A stretch of 64,000 nucleotides of DNA from Erigeron canadensis (taxonomy: Eukaryota > Streptophyta > Magnoliopsida > Asterales > Asteraceae). The translations under genes were made by a program, and so were the position numbers. The stretch covers positions 11,964,501 to 12,028,500 of the forward strand of contig NC_057768.1 of the NCBI RefSeq assembly GCF_010389155.1, in the 5' to 3' direction. Positions 1 to 11,919 of the stretch are shown here, in pieces (the stretch's first letter is position 1; every line of letters begins with the position of its first letter). The notes under the pieces were generated by a model. That model did no database searches and was not told where the DNA came from. It saw only the letters and a program-made list of their open reading frames with translations.

Positions 1-967
1 GTGTACCCTTCAGATAACGAAAAATTCGTTTCACTGCTTGGTAATGTAAATCAGTCGGAGCAGCTTGATACCTAGCATACATACATGTTGCAAACATTAT
101 ATCTGGGCGAGATGCTGTAAGGTACAACAATGAACCAATCATACTTCTATATCTCTTCTGGTCAAATGGTTTCCCATTTTTATCAGCATTAATGTTTGTA
201 CGAGCAGCGATTGGGGCTGAAATTGAAGAACATGAAGTCATATCAAACTTTTTCAACATATCTTTTATGTACTTACCTTGTGATATAAAAATACCAGATG
301 GTAATTGTTTGATTTGTAGACCCAAAAAGTAGTTCATTTCCCCAATCATGCTCATTTCAAAATGATTGACCATTAGAGATGAAAAGTTTCGGCAAAAAGT
401 TTGACTGGTTGACCCAAAAATAATGTCATCAACATATATTTGGACGAGTAAAACATGCTTACCTTGCTTACGAATAAACAAGGTAGGGTCAATAGTGCCT
501 TTGGTAAAGCTTCCTTTAAGTAAGAAAGTAGTTAAGGAATCATACCATGCTCGGGTTGCTTGCTTCAAACCATAGAGAGCCTTGTCTAACCTGTAGACAT
601 GATTTGGTCTCTAAGAATCAACAAAACCTTCAGGTTGCTCCACGTAAACCTCTTCTTTGAGCTCACCATTCAAGAACGCTGTCTTTACATCCATTTGAAA
701 CACTGTGAAATTTCTGAATGCAGCATAAGCTAAGAATATGCGAATGGCCTCCATTCTTGCAACAGGAGCGAAAGTTTCGTCGAAGTCTACACCAGGTTGT
801 TGGCAATAACCCTTCGCAACTAATCGAGCTTTGTTCCTTACTAAAACTCCATTTTCATCCTTCTTATTCTTGAAAATCCACTTGGTGCCAATTGGTTCTT
901 CTTTCCTCGGATTTGGAACCAACCTCCATACCTTCAGCCTTTCAAACTGAGCTAGTTCATCTTGCAT
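1..967 (-). pseudogene. pol: Copia reverse transcriptase, runs off the left edge
   Basis: This is the Copia RT domain. The N-terminal part (967 to 614) begins MQDELAQFE and contains [27 protein letters not shown] and [15 protein letters not shown] at 611-613 interrupts the frame, and the same frame then stays open to base 1, with YRLDKALYGLKQ, the catalytic YVDDIIFGS (about 413-440) and [14 protein letters not shown]. RNase H would follow outside the window. Apart from the stop the RT motifs look intact, so inactivation seems recent. The RT lies in a different frame from the integrase upstream. Confidence 0.92.
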
Positions 968-2639
968 CGCCTTAACCCACTCTGGATCACTAAGAGCTTT
1001 AGAGACTGTTTTGGGTTCGATGTTACTCAGTGAAAGTGCAAAAAGACACTCATTGAGTGAAGTACGGGTAGTAACACCAGCTTGTGGATCTCCAATTATC
1101 TGCTCTGTAGGATGATCTCTGCGCGTACGTGACCATTTGTTGTTTCCTCAAAATTTGGATGATCAAAATCCAGTGGCACATACACAGTTGGAGTATTTGA
1201 TGGGTTTGTTGTCTGGGTGATCTGAGAAGGTTGTTCTTGAACATTCTTTTGAGAATAAATATCACTTGAAGATGATTCTTCTTGCTCTGAAGAATTTGAA
1301 GATGGTTCATGATTGTTGTCAGGAACTGGTTCATTTGTTTGAAAGTAATCATTGTTCGGAATTGGTTCATTGATGACTTGAGGTTCCTTTGCTTGAATCG
1401 GTTTTGAATTGTAGAACTCTTCGAAAAGAATATCTAGTTCTTCACTTGTTGGAGTAGGATACTTCTTGAACTTGGAAGCTAAGGTAGACGTCCTTGAGGA
1501 AGCACTTGAAGTACTTGGATCACTAATTGTTGGTAGCAAACTTTCTTGTTCAAAAATCATGCCAGACGTCTCATCAAACCAAACATTCATGGTTTCTTGA
1601 ATTGTGTTTGTTCGGCGATTGAAGATGCGATAGGCAATCGATGACTTTGAGTAACCAACAAAGTAACCTTTGTCACCTTTCTTTTCAAACTTTCCAATAT
1701 TTTCCCGATCATTCAAGGTATAACAGACACACCCAAAAATATGGAAGTAATTGATGTTGGGTTTGCGTTTGTTAATAACCTCATAAGGAGTCTTCTCATG
1801 ACGCTGATTGATAATGGACCGATTCTGAGTGTGACAGGCAGTGTCAACAGCTTCAGCCCATATGTTCGATGGTACTTGGAATAAGCAAGCATTGTCCTTG
1901 TTGCTTCCACCAGCATTCGGTTTCTCCTTTCAACGACACCATTTTGTTGTGGGGTGCGGGCAGCAGAGAATTGGTGAGTAATGCCTTTTGATTTGCAAAA
2001 TTCATCGAAGACGGCATTTTTGAATTCAGTACCGTTATCCGAACGGATGTAACGGACTGGAAGTTGAAGATTTACTTGGGTGGAGGTGATGAAATCGATC
2101 AAAATTTGAGTAGTTTCATCTTTTGATGCAAGAAACTTTACCCAAGTATATCTTGAAAAATCATCAACGATAACCAGAATTTATCTTTTCCCGTTTCGAC
2201 TTTGTACTTTCATAGGTCTACAAAGATCCATGTGATGTAAATGAAGAGGTGCCAAAGTGTGTGAAATTTTCTTTGGTTTATGAGAAGTTCTTTTGATCTT
2301 CCCAACTGCACAAGAAGGACAGACATGCTCACTTTCATACTTGTAGTCAGGCAAGCCTTTAACAAGCTGCTTGTTGACTAAAGCATTGATGGTTTGATAA
2401 TTCAAGTGAGAAAGCCTTATATGCCACAACCAAGAATTCTTCGAAGTAGCTTTTGAAACAAGACAAATGTTATCAGTTGGTTGGTTATCATCAAGATTAA
2501 TCGTAAAAAGGTTATCACCACGATCTCCGCAGAGGATATCAACTCCATCTAGAGTTTGGACTTTGCAAAGGGACTGTCGAAAAAGAACTTGAAGATTGTT
2601 GTCACAGAATTGTCCAACACTGACCAGATTATGACTCAA
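968..2639 (-). pseudogene. pol: Copia GAG-pre-integrase and integrase with C-terminal linker, frameshifted
   Basis: Reading leftwards from 2639: the GAG-pre-integrase/zinc region has WHIRLSHLN and CPSCAVGK. The catalytic core follows with HMDLCRPM (first Asp), IRSDNGTEF (second Asp) and QQNGVVERRNR (Glu), a complete D,D,E set. TAA at 2181-2183 interrupts the core in frame, and the same frame resumes to 1713. A shift then leads to the frame starting near 1716, which has GKFEKKGDKGYFVGYS and an acidic, Ser-rich linker reaching about 1096. Weak coding resemblance continues to the RT start at 967 in another frame. At least two frame changes and one stop make it inactive. Confidence 0.88.
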
Positions 2640-2761
2640 ACCTTTAACATAATGAACCTTTCAACAAAGTTCTTGAGCAATAATTTATTGCCAGTCATGT
2701 GCTTTGAACACCCGGAATCGAGTATCCATACACAGATGGTTATTTCCTGCAATCAAAGATT
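2640..2761 (-). pseudogene. pol: Copia aspartic protease fragment
   Basis: One minus-strand frame reads WILDSGCSKHMTGN, the Copia retropepsin active site. The catalytic Asp codon is at 2717-2719. It is in a different frame from the upstream WVPKVG that ends at 2762, and an indel also separates it from the pre-integrase frame. The active-site residues are unchanged, so damage is limited to frame. Confidence 0.8.
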
Positions 2762-5134
2762 TTAACCGACTTTAGGTACCCACTTAAAGACGGGTCCTTT
2801 GTGGTTAGTTAATACAGGCAGGGGGTATAACTTAGGAATTGCATATAAACATGCTTTAGAATCAATATGAGCATTAACAAACACACCATCAATAAGCACA
2901 TTCGTATAAAAGGTACGCACATTCACATTTGAATTGAAAGTAACATGTTTAACAACATTCAAACAAGCACGAGAATTAATATTGTTTACAGCCTCACAAG
3001 GCATAGCCTTGGAATTATTATCATTGTTTACTAAAGATGAATTGTTTAAACCAACAGAAACTCTTTTCTTTCTTTTCCAACCATTCTTTCTCCTCCTCCT
3101 TTTCTTCTTTTCCTCAACAGACACTTGCTTAATACTGATCTTAGGTTCTAATGACTTAGGAACCCAATTGGTCTGTCCACCTGTTGAATTGACACTAAGA
3201 AGATTAGAATGAGGGGTTTTAAACATTTTCATCTTTTTGGTCTCTTTTGGGGTTGAGGAAACTTCTTGCTTCTTAGGTTTGTCATGTGAAAACCATCCAT
3301 ATCTATCCCTATATCTAGTTGAACCATTCGATGTGTCCTTATTTAGCAACATTGAGCTAGACTTAGATACCTTAGGTAATGAACTAGATTGAGAGTTAGA
3401 CGAAGAAGCATTGGTATTGTCTTTTGGAAGTTTCACTTTGTGATACCTTGGTCTTGGTGAGGTCTCAGCTTGTTTCTTCTTGACATGTTTGACAGAATTT
3501 GGAGGGGTAGGGGTCTTTTGTTCAATCTTGACGAGTTTGGGTTTAACTCGTTCCTTGAAGTAATATGACGTTGGAGCTTTGGACAATGATTTTGGTTTTT
3601 GAGATTCTTTTTTTATTTCAGTTTTGATTTTGATAGATTCAATCTTTTTCTCAGTTTCTGAGTCAAAAACATATTCTCCCTCCATGAATTTATGAAAATC
3701 ATCTTTGGTGAATTCTTTTGAAAATTTAGAAAAATCAGTAATCTTGTTGTCCAACATCACATCACAGTTAGTCTCAGGAATAATGTCAACTTGAACTGAC
3801 GCATCTTTGGTTTCACAAGAGAATTGAGTAGAAGTTTCAACACCTATACTAGCACTAGGCTTAGGGTGAACAACTAGCTCATCAACATTTTCGCATGTGA
3901 AAAACTGATAAAAGTACCATATCAAAACTAAGTTATGCGCAAGATCTTCATCAGATAAATCAGATTGCACATAATTTGCAGCTATGGAAGTAGCAGTAGT
4001 TTGACAAGTACATGCAAAACAATCAGTCACGGTCTGGGTGGATGAATTTATAGATGAATCACAGATAGTTTGAGTGAAATGGTCTACTAATGGATTTAGT
4101 TCAGTTTGAGTAGAAACATTCACACAAACTTTCTTGATATTGACAACAACTAATTCATTCTTAGAATTCGGACTTTGAGACTGTAGATTATTGATAAGGT
4201 TTTGTTGAGATTTCACCTTTTGTTGTAAACCTTCTATTTGTTTTTCCAAAATTGTGGATGGAACATACAATTTAGTTGGTTTAGGTGGGGAAACGACAGA
4301 TTCTTGGTTTCGAAAATTAGACGCAATCTTTTCTAATTCAAAAATTGATGACTTTTTCGTTTCGTAAGAAGTATTGATGGCATCATAATTAACTAAAAAT
4401 TTATTGTTTTGAATTTTCTCAACTTCATTAGTCTCAAATTCGTCATCCAATGGACGAATGAATTGTTGAACCGTACCAAGTCTCAAAAACTTTTCATCAT
4501 ACAAGGGTTCAATCTTGTCCTTGGATTTTTGCAATGGAGTGATATTCTCAAATCCCAACCCAAGAAGAAGTTCCGATCTATCAATTTTTGATTTATTGAA
4601 ATAGGCAGTGAAATCCAAGAGAGGATTTTGTTCAACTTTGTACAACTTTTCTTGATAGAAAAGTATATTCTTTTTAAGTTCCTCAACTTGCTTTTCAAGG
4701 TTTTCAATCTCAATGCCTTTTAAAAAACAATTGTGATTTAAATCAGAAACTTTTCTTTCGAGTTCAATTGTTTTTGGTGTAGCTTCTTGAAGCTTCTTAT
4801 TCAGAATATCAACATCCATTTGTCTCGCATTCGCACGAAGCCACTCATTGGTCTTTTGAATTTCAAGATCTTGATTGGCTTTTTCAAGATCAAGAATGTT
4901 TTTTTCTAAATTATGACACTTTTCTAATAACTTAAAATCTGGAGAGGCATTCATCTCACATTCTTTCACCAACATTTGCTCTTTATAATTTTGAAATTTT
5001 TGTTTCATAGCATCATATTCAAAAAGTAGTTTTGAATTTTCTTCAAGAAGTTTTGTGTACTCACTTTTAGAAAATAAAATGCTATTTTTCAGTTTCTTGT
5101 TTTTGTTGGCTAGAGAAGTGAATTGATTTGTCAA
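2762..5134 (-). pseudogene. Copia gag-pol linker: coiled coil plus tandem TQT motifs (790 codons)
   Basis: This long open frame lies between gag and protease and ends KWVPKVG, the usual lead-in to the Copia protease. Residues about 1-170 and 290-320 are heptad-like, Leu/Lys/Glu/Gln-rich coiled coil. Residues about 335-380 contain STQT, FTQT, STQT and CQTT with glutamines 12, 12 and 11 residues apart. STQF and SVQV follow near 435 and 447, 11 apart. A Ser/Lys/Pro-rich basic region with a run of RRRR follows (about 550-700). It overlaps the gag frame by 53 bases, so gag and linker were probably one polyprotein later split by an indel. A function for the linker is not established. See the finding on LC8-like motifs. 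Confidence 0.8.
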
Positions 5135-6488
5135 GTTGGATAATTAATAAAAAAGTAGAGTCGAGATTTACCTCTTCATCAGGATATTCCTCGTCAATGC
5201 TTTCAGCCTCCAATGCTTTGTCTTTGCTCAACCTTGCCATGAAACATACATTCGCAGACAGATCTTCATCTTCATCATCCGACAGCAAAAGCCACTTGTC
5301 GTCCTCAGCAATCAAGGCTTGACCGGCTTCCACTTGCTTTGCCAGTAGCATTTTCTGCTTGTAGTAATCATAGTTCTTCTTGCGAGGCAACTTGCAATCC
5401 ACAGCAAAATGACCAGGAACACCGCAGTTGTAACACTTTTTTTCAAATGCTTTTCCTTCCTCCACCATTTGTTTCTCACTTCCTTCCTTCTTACCTTCCT
5501 TCTTATCCACATTCTTTGATCCACTCAATTCTCCTTGTTCAAATTTCTTGTGATGATATTGCTCTTTCTTTGGAAATGCACTTGTTGATGAAGTACGGAG
5601 ATTGTTATTAGTTGACCACGCTTTGTAATACTTTCTTTTGAAATGCTTAGTCACAGCGGCAAGAGCTTGGTAAAATTCATCATGAACACCATCTCTTGGA
5701 GGCAAAAAATCATCTCCCTCCTCATCAGACGACGAAACAACAGTCATTTGTTTCTTGAGTGCCTCAGAAATCTTTCTTTCAACAATTAATGCCAAAGGAT
5801 CAACAGATACAACTTCTGGCAGTTTGTTGGATGAGTACTTGCTAAGAACTTGATGCTCATTCAACTTGAAAGATTCATAAAGGGTATGAATGGTAAACTT
5901 GGTTAAATTCTGATGTTGCTTGATTTGAGTTCCAAAATCTTCCCATTCGGGACCAAGAGCTTTGATGAATTTGATATTCAACTCAATTTCAGTTTTCTTG
6001 ACCTTGTTCTTTCTTAGTTCATTGATTACATTGCAAAATTTGTAGTACACGGACTCGAGAGATTCATTTGGTGCTTTCTGAAAGTTGTCGAACTCAGTTA
6101 AGACATTTGTCAGTCGGATTGTTGAGGTTACATCAGCTCCTTCCATTTGCCTAGCAACTTCATCCCAAATCTCCTTTGCTGTGTCATAGGAATCAACTGA
6201 GCCATAGATCTCATCCGGAAGTGCTTGATATAAGCATGACCTAGCTCTGTTGTCAGCAGCAGTTCGATCTTTTTGTTCGGCATTTAAAAGATCAGGAGTC
6301 AAGATAGCACCGGTAGTAGGATGACGATGCACTACAAGTTCATTCATGATTGAATCCTTAATCATGTGACCATTAGTCTGACGTTCCACATAATCCATGA
6401 ACCTTTTCTTCCAAAGTCCATAGTTGCCACGATAAAGAACTGGAGGTCTTGTGTCAGTACCCAAAGCCAACGCTTCACGAGTAGCCAT
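5082..6488 (-). CDS. gag: Copia gag (nucleocapsid) with CCHC zinc knuckle
   Basis: This 468-codon open frame starts MATREALALGTD at 6488, the first ATG after the leader. Its N-terminal half is a UBN2-like gag domain (DEIYGSVDSYDTAKEIWDEV, then ESLESVYYKF). A basic region precedes CYNCGVPGHFAVDC, a perfect CX2CX4HX4C knuckle at about residue 350 that would package element RNA. An acidic segment ending NVCFMARLSKD follows. The last ~30 residues diverge from the linker frame starting at 5134, so a frameshift near 5110-5150 probably truncates the ancestral gag-pol. The start is supported by the immediately preceding untranslated, motif-rich leader. Confidence 0.88.
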   Translation of the reverse strand: MATREALALGTDTRPPVLYRGNYGLWKKRFMDYVERQTNGHMIKDSIMNELVVHRHPTTGAILTPDLLNAEQKDRTAADNRARSCLYQALPDEIYGSVDSYDTAKEIWDEVARQMEGADVTSTIRLTNVLTEFDNFQKAPNESLESVYYKFCNVINELRKNKVKKTEIELNIKFIKALGPEWEDFGTQIKQHQNLTKFTIHTLYESFKLNEHQVLSKYSSNKLPEVVSVDPLALIVERKISEALKKQMTVVSSSDEEGDDFLPPRDGVHDEFYQALAAVTKHFKRKYYKAWSTNNNLRTSSTSAFPKKEQYHHKKFEQGELSGSKNVDKKEGKKEGSEKQMVEEGKAFEKKCYNCGVPGHFAVDCKLPRKKNYDYYKQKMLLAKQVEAGQALIAEDDKWLLLSDDEDEDLSANVCFMARLSKDKALEAESIDEEYPDEEVNLDSTFLLIIQLDKSIHFSSQQKQETEK

Positions 6489-7629
6489 TAGAAATTGATT
6501 TGAATTGAGAATTGAATTGATTTTTGAAGAAGGAATGAAACGATCTAAATTGGAATGAAATGAAACGATCTAAATTGAAATCGTTTTAAGAAAGTGAATG
6601 AAACGATTTAGAAGAAGTGAAAATGAAATGATCTAAATGGGCAGGAGTGAAACGATCTAAAATGATATGAAGAGAAACGATCTAATGAAAGAGATCGTTT
6701 TGGATATTTTTGAGAAAAATTTCTAAGTCTTCTAAAATGATTTGGACAGAGTTTTGGTATGAAATGGAATGAAATGAATTGAGCAAAACCAATCACGAAG
6801 ATCAGTTACCAAAGAATATTATGATTCCCAAACACAACTCTTCACGAATTACTCAAACCAGAGAATGTTTAAGTAAAACTTGAAACGATCTAAAAGAGAT
6901 CGTTCTGGTTTCACAAAAACCGAAACGATCTAAAAGAGATCGTTTTGGTTTCACAGGCTGAAACGATCTAAAAAGAGATCGTTTTGGTTTCTTAGCAGGA
7001 TTTCTCAACAACTTGATTAATTTTCAAGAAATTGAATTGACCAAACCAATCCAAAGGATCAATTAGCCACAATCAACTCTTCACAACACAACCACACTTG
7101 TCAAAACAATCTAAAAGAGATCGTCTTACAAGCCACAAACACTGAAATGATGTATAAAAACTAAAACGATCTAAAAGATATCATTTTAACTTCAGTCATC
7201 TTCAACCTCAGAACGTGAAAAACTCCATTGATGAACCTTAAAACTTCAATAACTTTTGATTTTCTGGGAATTAGAACATGAAATCACTTGCAATCAGTTT
7301 GAAATCACCTCAGCAACGATCCGATTAACACAATTCAACTCAAAACATAACAGAATCAAAACCCAAATTTTAGCGCCAAAAACTCAAAATCTGAAATCGT
7401 GATCCAGATTGAATTAAAACGTGAAACTTGAGAGGATTATGTTATCAACTATCAGGAATCGATTGGTGAACAAACATTTGTGATTTTATGTGATTTGAGA
7501 GATTAATTTTTGAATTTTCAGCGAATAAAATGACGAACTAAAAAACAGAATTAAATCAGAATTAAATTTTGATTTTCTGATGATTTGTGATTGAATTCAG
7601 TTATGGATCGAGATCAAAATGATATTTTT
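6489..7629 (-). other. Copia 5' leader with many AACGATCT motifs
   Basis: This noncoding leader of about 1.14 kb lies between PBS and gag. The half of it nearest gag, from about 6538 to 7190, holds at least a dozen copies or near copies of AAACGATCTAAA or its complement. Several are paired as AAACGATCT/AGATCGTTT inverted repeats. The stretch 7200-7629 is AT-rich with no motif or ORF that I can support. The same short motif recurs in the LTRs of the unrelated chromovirus at 14653-26496. Confidence 0.85.
6882..6991. repeat. Three tandem ~39-bp hairpin units in Copia leader
   Basis: Units start near 6882, 6922 and 6960. Each has the form GAAACGATCT, a short A-rich loop, then AGATCGTT(T/C)TGGTTTC, so each could fold into a stem of about 9 bp or more. 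Arm sequence is conserved while loop length varies by one base. Confidence 0.85.
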
Positions 7630-7640
7630 CTCTGATACCA
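7630..7640 (-). other. Primer binding site (initiator tRNA-Met type) of minus-strand Copia
   Basis: The minus strand reads TGGTATCAGAG, the standard plant tRNA-iMet complement, two bases inside the LTR edge at 7643. Confidence 0.9.
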
Positions 7641-7642
7641 CA

Positions 7643-7779
7643 TGTAATAACACGATTTTTATCACCGAATTCACATCAACAATGGTGTTTGGTTAGTGTG
7701 TGTGTTCTTGGTGTTTGTGTGTGTGTTGAGAGAGAATTGGAATTAAGTGTGTGTGATTAAGGTGTAAAAGTATGAAAAT
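7643..7779 (-). repeat. Copia 5' LTR, 3' portion (PBS side)
   Basis: The plus strand starts TGTAATAACACG next to the PBS. Continuity with 11735-11919 is broken by the solo LTR. Together the two parts make an LTR of about 322 bp with TGTTA...TTACA ends on the minus strand. Confidence 0.85.
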
Positions 7780-10700
7780 TGTAACACCCCGACTACGGCG
7801 GAAACACGAGATGCCACAGAACGACATGGTACAAAAGATTAAATGGAAAACATCATAATTAAAGTCTTAAAATCATCCCAATCAAGAGGTTACATAGTTC
7901 AAATTAAATTGTCAATAAACCATTACATAATCCAAATCCAAAATTTAAAAGATAATTGTTTGCATTACAAGCCATCAAGCAACAAACAAATGCAACATCC
8001 AGAGGCGGTCCATTAGCTAACTTACGGCTCTAAACCTGAAAAGCATGAAGAAAAGAATGTCAACTACGAGAGTTGAGTGAGTTCATAGGTTTTTAACTAG
8101 TAACATAAAGTATATATATCCATCATAATCAAAAATTTGAGAGTCACCAAAATTTCCATGTATACCTCCAATATACCATTTGAAAAGCGTATGTTTTTCA
8201 AATGCTTGAGCCACTACTACTACCATTATCATATCATATAACCACAAGGGTATAATTCAATTAACCGTGATGAGTAAATGCTTGAGCCACTACTACTACC
8301 ATTTTTTCAAAGTCCAATAATAAATAAATAAATCTTGCACGAGCTGTCAATCAAGTGCCGTAATAATAATAATAATATAAAAGGGGTCGTGCCATGGAGA
8401 CGACCTAAGTAAGGTAGCTACAACACTCGTGGTCGGACTGGAAGTGGAGGTTGTGACAAAGGCAACCAACCTTCCACCGTTACACAATTGGGTGGGTGGA
8501 TGAAACCTAGTTGCGCAACTAACTAACTACAGGCCTCCATAATCGGAGTAAATAGTAGTGAACCGAAGAAAGCGGTTTGACAGAACTCAAGCTCATCATA
8601 TAAGTCATTTATCATAATGAACATACGAAACAATGTCATTTCATAATCATAGTATCAAGAATCATTTCATGTATATGTAATAATAAAAGCATTTTAGCTT
8701 ATATGTCATGCTTTTCACCCCGATAGTTAAATCACATAAAATAGTTTGAAAGGGGGCTATGACTCACTTGATTTGAGAGTGAAAGAGGGCTGATCAATAG
8801 TGAAGTGCGCCTAGTGGTGTCGTCTCACAAGCAAGCCTAAATCATGGTATTCAAAATATACACAACGTAAGTGTGTGTTACATGAACTAGTAAACTAGAT
8901 CATGAGACGTATGCTAGTAGGCTTGCCTATCTTTGGTTGTTACTTAATTATGGAATCAAAGTGCATTATGATGTTCAAAAATGTTTGGTTAAGTTAGAAT
9001 TGGTGATAAGAGTAGTTCTCGTGTTATACGTTTTTGCGCGTTTATTGGAATTTCGGTAGTTTGGCTTTGATACGCATGATTTCTTTTGTACACTTAGCTT
9101 GGTAATATTATTTGACATTAGTACTGTAATATTATGGATATTAAAATATATTTTCTGATTTATATTACTTTCCTTGATTTCTTATTATTTAATTAATTAT
9201 TTATTCCATTTATTAATTAATTAATTAAATAATTCCTTATAATCATTTTTAAGTTCTTAAATTGCCTTTAAAATTCATGGATCATTATATTTTGGTTATC
9301 TACTGATTTTCAAGTTTTTAAATTTGTAATATTATGATTTATGTATCTATTTAAGCTTTATTATTAATTTATTTAATAATGATGATTAATTAGTAATTTT
9401 AACTTAGTTATTCATTCTTGAAGCATATAAAACTTGGTTCTTTTCTTGTGATTATTTTTCTCCAGTATGTTTGAGATATTTTTATCATTGGTTATGTGAA
9501 TTTGGCCAAGTTCATGATTTATATAATTTATTATTGATTTAGTTATCCTTTAAATCCCATTTAAATTCATTAAATCATAAAAAAACTTGGAAATCACCAC
9601 AAGAGTCTTAGTCCAAAAATTCCAGGCCTTTTAGGAAACTTCTATCAATATAAATTTGTACCAATTCAACCTCTCTTTTGTCTTGCTTAAATTGAGGACT
9701 TTTCGATTAAAAATCGTTTACCGAAATAGTGATTTTAGCCTCATTTCTTAGGCTATTAAGGTACTTCAAAATGGATTTTCATTCTAAATTCAATATTCAC
9801 AGTAAGTTCATCATATTTTGGTGGTTCAAGTCGTGATGGTGGTGGTGGTATGATATGTGCAATTTAGTGCTTTCGGTTAGTGATTATTTGACCCGAAAAG
9901 GCGATTTTTGAGCTTATTCTTGCCATGCATCAAATGACTTGAGTTTTATACTTTTAATATGTCATATTTCCAGTATGTTCATCATATTTTCATGGTCATA
10001 AAGTTATGGTTCATGTGTGTGCTCAAAATGCAATTTTACAAGCTTTCGGTTTACGATTTCAAGCATATTTTAACTTGTTTAGTTCCAAACTCATATTTTT
10101 GACATTATACTAATTTTTCCAGAATATTAACAATAATATTAACATATTTTTCACTTATGACAAGCCTAACTTCATCTCATAATCCAACAACAAATCCAAC
10201 CTTCTTAAATCTAACATGCATGTACTTAAATCAACACTTTTTAACATAAATCTTTATCCATCAAAAATCCATCAACATAAAAATATATTTTTATGAAATA
10301 TTCCAGAAATGTATGCATAAATATTATATAAAATATGTTCATTTTTTTATATAAAAAGTTACTTTACAAACTATCAACACATATCTACCTTTTTGATGCT
10401 AACTTTTATAGATCTAACTTTTTAACAACAAAATCCATATTTTTATAAAATTTCCAGAAATATAATCTTTATGATATATATAAATATCACCATTTTTCAA
10501 AGGAAAAATCACATCAAGAACTATTAAACATATATCCACACTTTTGGGTCTTAACTAGTTGAATCATTGGATTTTTCTTCATAGATCTAACATGCATGAG
10601 CATGAGAAGAAAGACCCTATCAACTTTGCCCTCATTAAGTGTATATTTGAAATAAAACATAAAGAAAACATAATCTTTTGATGAAACCTTTTTAATATGA

Positions 10701-11729
10701 ACATAAACAAGATTAAAGAAGTAAGGAGATGAAGATATATACCTTTGAAGAACAAGTTTTTGTTGAAGGAAAAGTGCAGATTTTTGTGACCCAAAAAGCC
10801 TCCAATAACCCTTGTTTCAACCTCAAAACAACCCTTAAACCTTAGCCTAATCAAGCCCTTGCTTCACCTAACTTAAACCCTTATTATTAACAAGTGTTTA
10901 GATGGATTTTAGCTTTGTTTCACCCTTGTTCTTGGCTGGCCGAAATGAAGAAAGAAAGAGGGAGAAAAAGAGTTTTTCTTGAGAGAATAATGACTAGTGT
11001 GTGAAGAAAGTGAAGAGTGTGTTTTGTGTAAGTTTTAAGGGAGATTTAGTGGAAGTAAAATTTGAAAATGAAGTGTGTAAGGGGGGAAGGGGGGGCCGGC
11101 CATAAGGAGTGGGAAAAGGAAGGACATACATTTTTTTTTTATAAAATTTTGTTGTATAAGTATAAGTGTAGGTATATGTTAAGTGTGAATTTAATTTGTA
11201 AGTGTTTTGTTAGTAAAATGTAAGTAATTGGTTGTTTTAGTTAAGAATATATTCATGTATGTATAAGTCATGTATATATACATGTATGGATATATTTTTA
11301 TATTTTTTGTTGGTTACATAAGCCATTGGTTGTAAACTTGTATTTATTTTTAAGCATATACACTTACTTATTAAGGTTTTGACGCGTTTATGCACATATA
11401 ACTTCCAATTATATTTTTAGTTGGAAATTTTTATTTATCATGATCATATTTACTTGATTTGGTTTTATTCTTGATTCGTTGGATATTTCATAAGAATTTT
11501 GATTGGTATCTCAACTTGTGAGACTTACGTTATTATTATCGTAACGATTGATCACCTCTAAAAATTTTTGTTCCGAGGGATTTTATTAAATTTGATTTAG
11601 AACTAAATAATAGCTTAAGATTGTTAATTAGGGGCATTATTCACTAGCTTCTCATATAACTAAGGCTCACGGGATCACAATTAACACAACTAGCACTCAT
11701 ATAATATTATAAAAATGAGGGTTGTTACA
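7780..11729 (-). mobile_element. Solo LTR, 3950 bp, of a long-LTR Gypsy-type family (TSD AAAAT)
   Basis: The plus strand runs from TGTAACACCCC to GGGTTGTTACA and is flanked by AAAAT at 7775-7779 and 11730-11734. There is no PBS, PPT or coding sequence inside, so it is a single LTR, presumably left by LTR-LTR recombination. Minus orientation is inferred because GGGGTGTTACA is the 3' LTR end in the chromovirus in this window. Blocks such as GTTTGAAAGGGGGCTATGAC are shared with the LTRs at 44522 and 61144. Contents are AT-rich with TAAT runs near 9180-9240. Small ORFs inside (for example 10579-10854) lack any recognisable domain. Confidence 0.9.
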
Positions 11730-11734
11730 AAAAT

Positions 11735-11919
11735 GTTATGTGTGTGTTATGAAAGGTTATGATTTCTAAGTTGATGAGGGCTATTTATAGGCTAATCTAA
11801 ACAACTATGCTAATTATCACAATTAGCCCCTCAACCTTAGAAATCACAATCTCATGACTTAACAACAAGTAAGTCCTATAACTTAAATTACAATGTATCA
11901 CTATTTTGGATTTCTAACA
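11735..11919 (-). repeat. Copia 5' LTR, 5' portion, with TATA box
   Basis: This is the other part of the LTR split by the solo LTR. It ends TTTCTAACA at 11919 (TGTTAGAAA on the minus strand), where Athila RT coding resumes. A minus-strand TATAAATA lies at 11782-11789, giving a likely promoter. Confidence 0.85.

Larger units (their letters stand above)
1..11919 (-). mobile_element. Copia LTR retrotransposon (SIRE-like), minus strand, left part outside window, interrupted by solo LTR
   Basis: From right to left the order is 5' LTR, PBS, long leader, gag, a long coiled-coil linker, protease, GAG-pre-integrase, integrase and RT, which is the Copia order (integrase before RT). RNase H and the 3' LTR lie left of base 1. 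The 5' LTR is split by a solo LTR at 7780-11729. The element sits inside an Athila RT gene: Athila coding resumes at 11920, and cccga (11920-11924) would be the right TSD copy. A D/E-rich stretch followed by CFMA in gag also occurs in the plus-strand Copia at 29.3-40.3 kb, suggesting a related lineage. Frameshifts and stops make this copy non-functional. Confidence 0.9.

Noticed and set aside
5082..5150. Intron between gag and the linker frame (gag ends at AG|GTAAAT)
   Set aside because: There is a donor-like GT but no convincing branch point or AG acceptor at the point where the linker frame resumes; an indel is simpler.
10579..10854. 91-codon minus ORF in the solo LTR
   Set aside because: No recognisable domain, AT-rich chance composition, inside an LTR.
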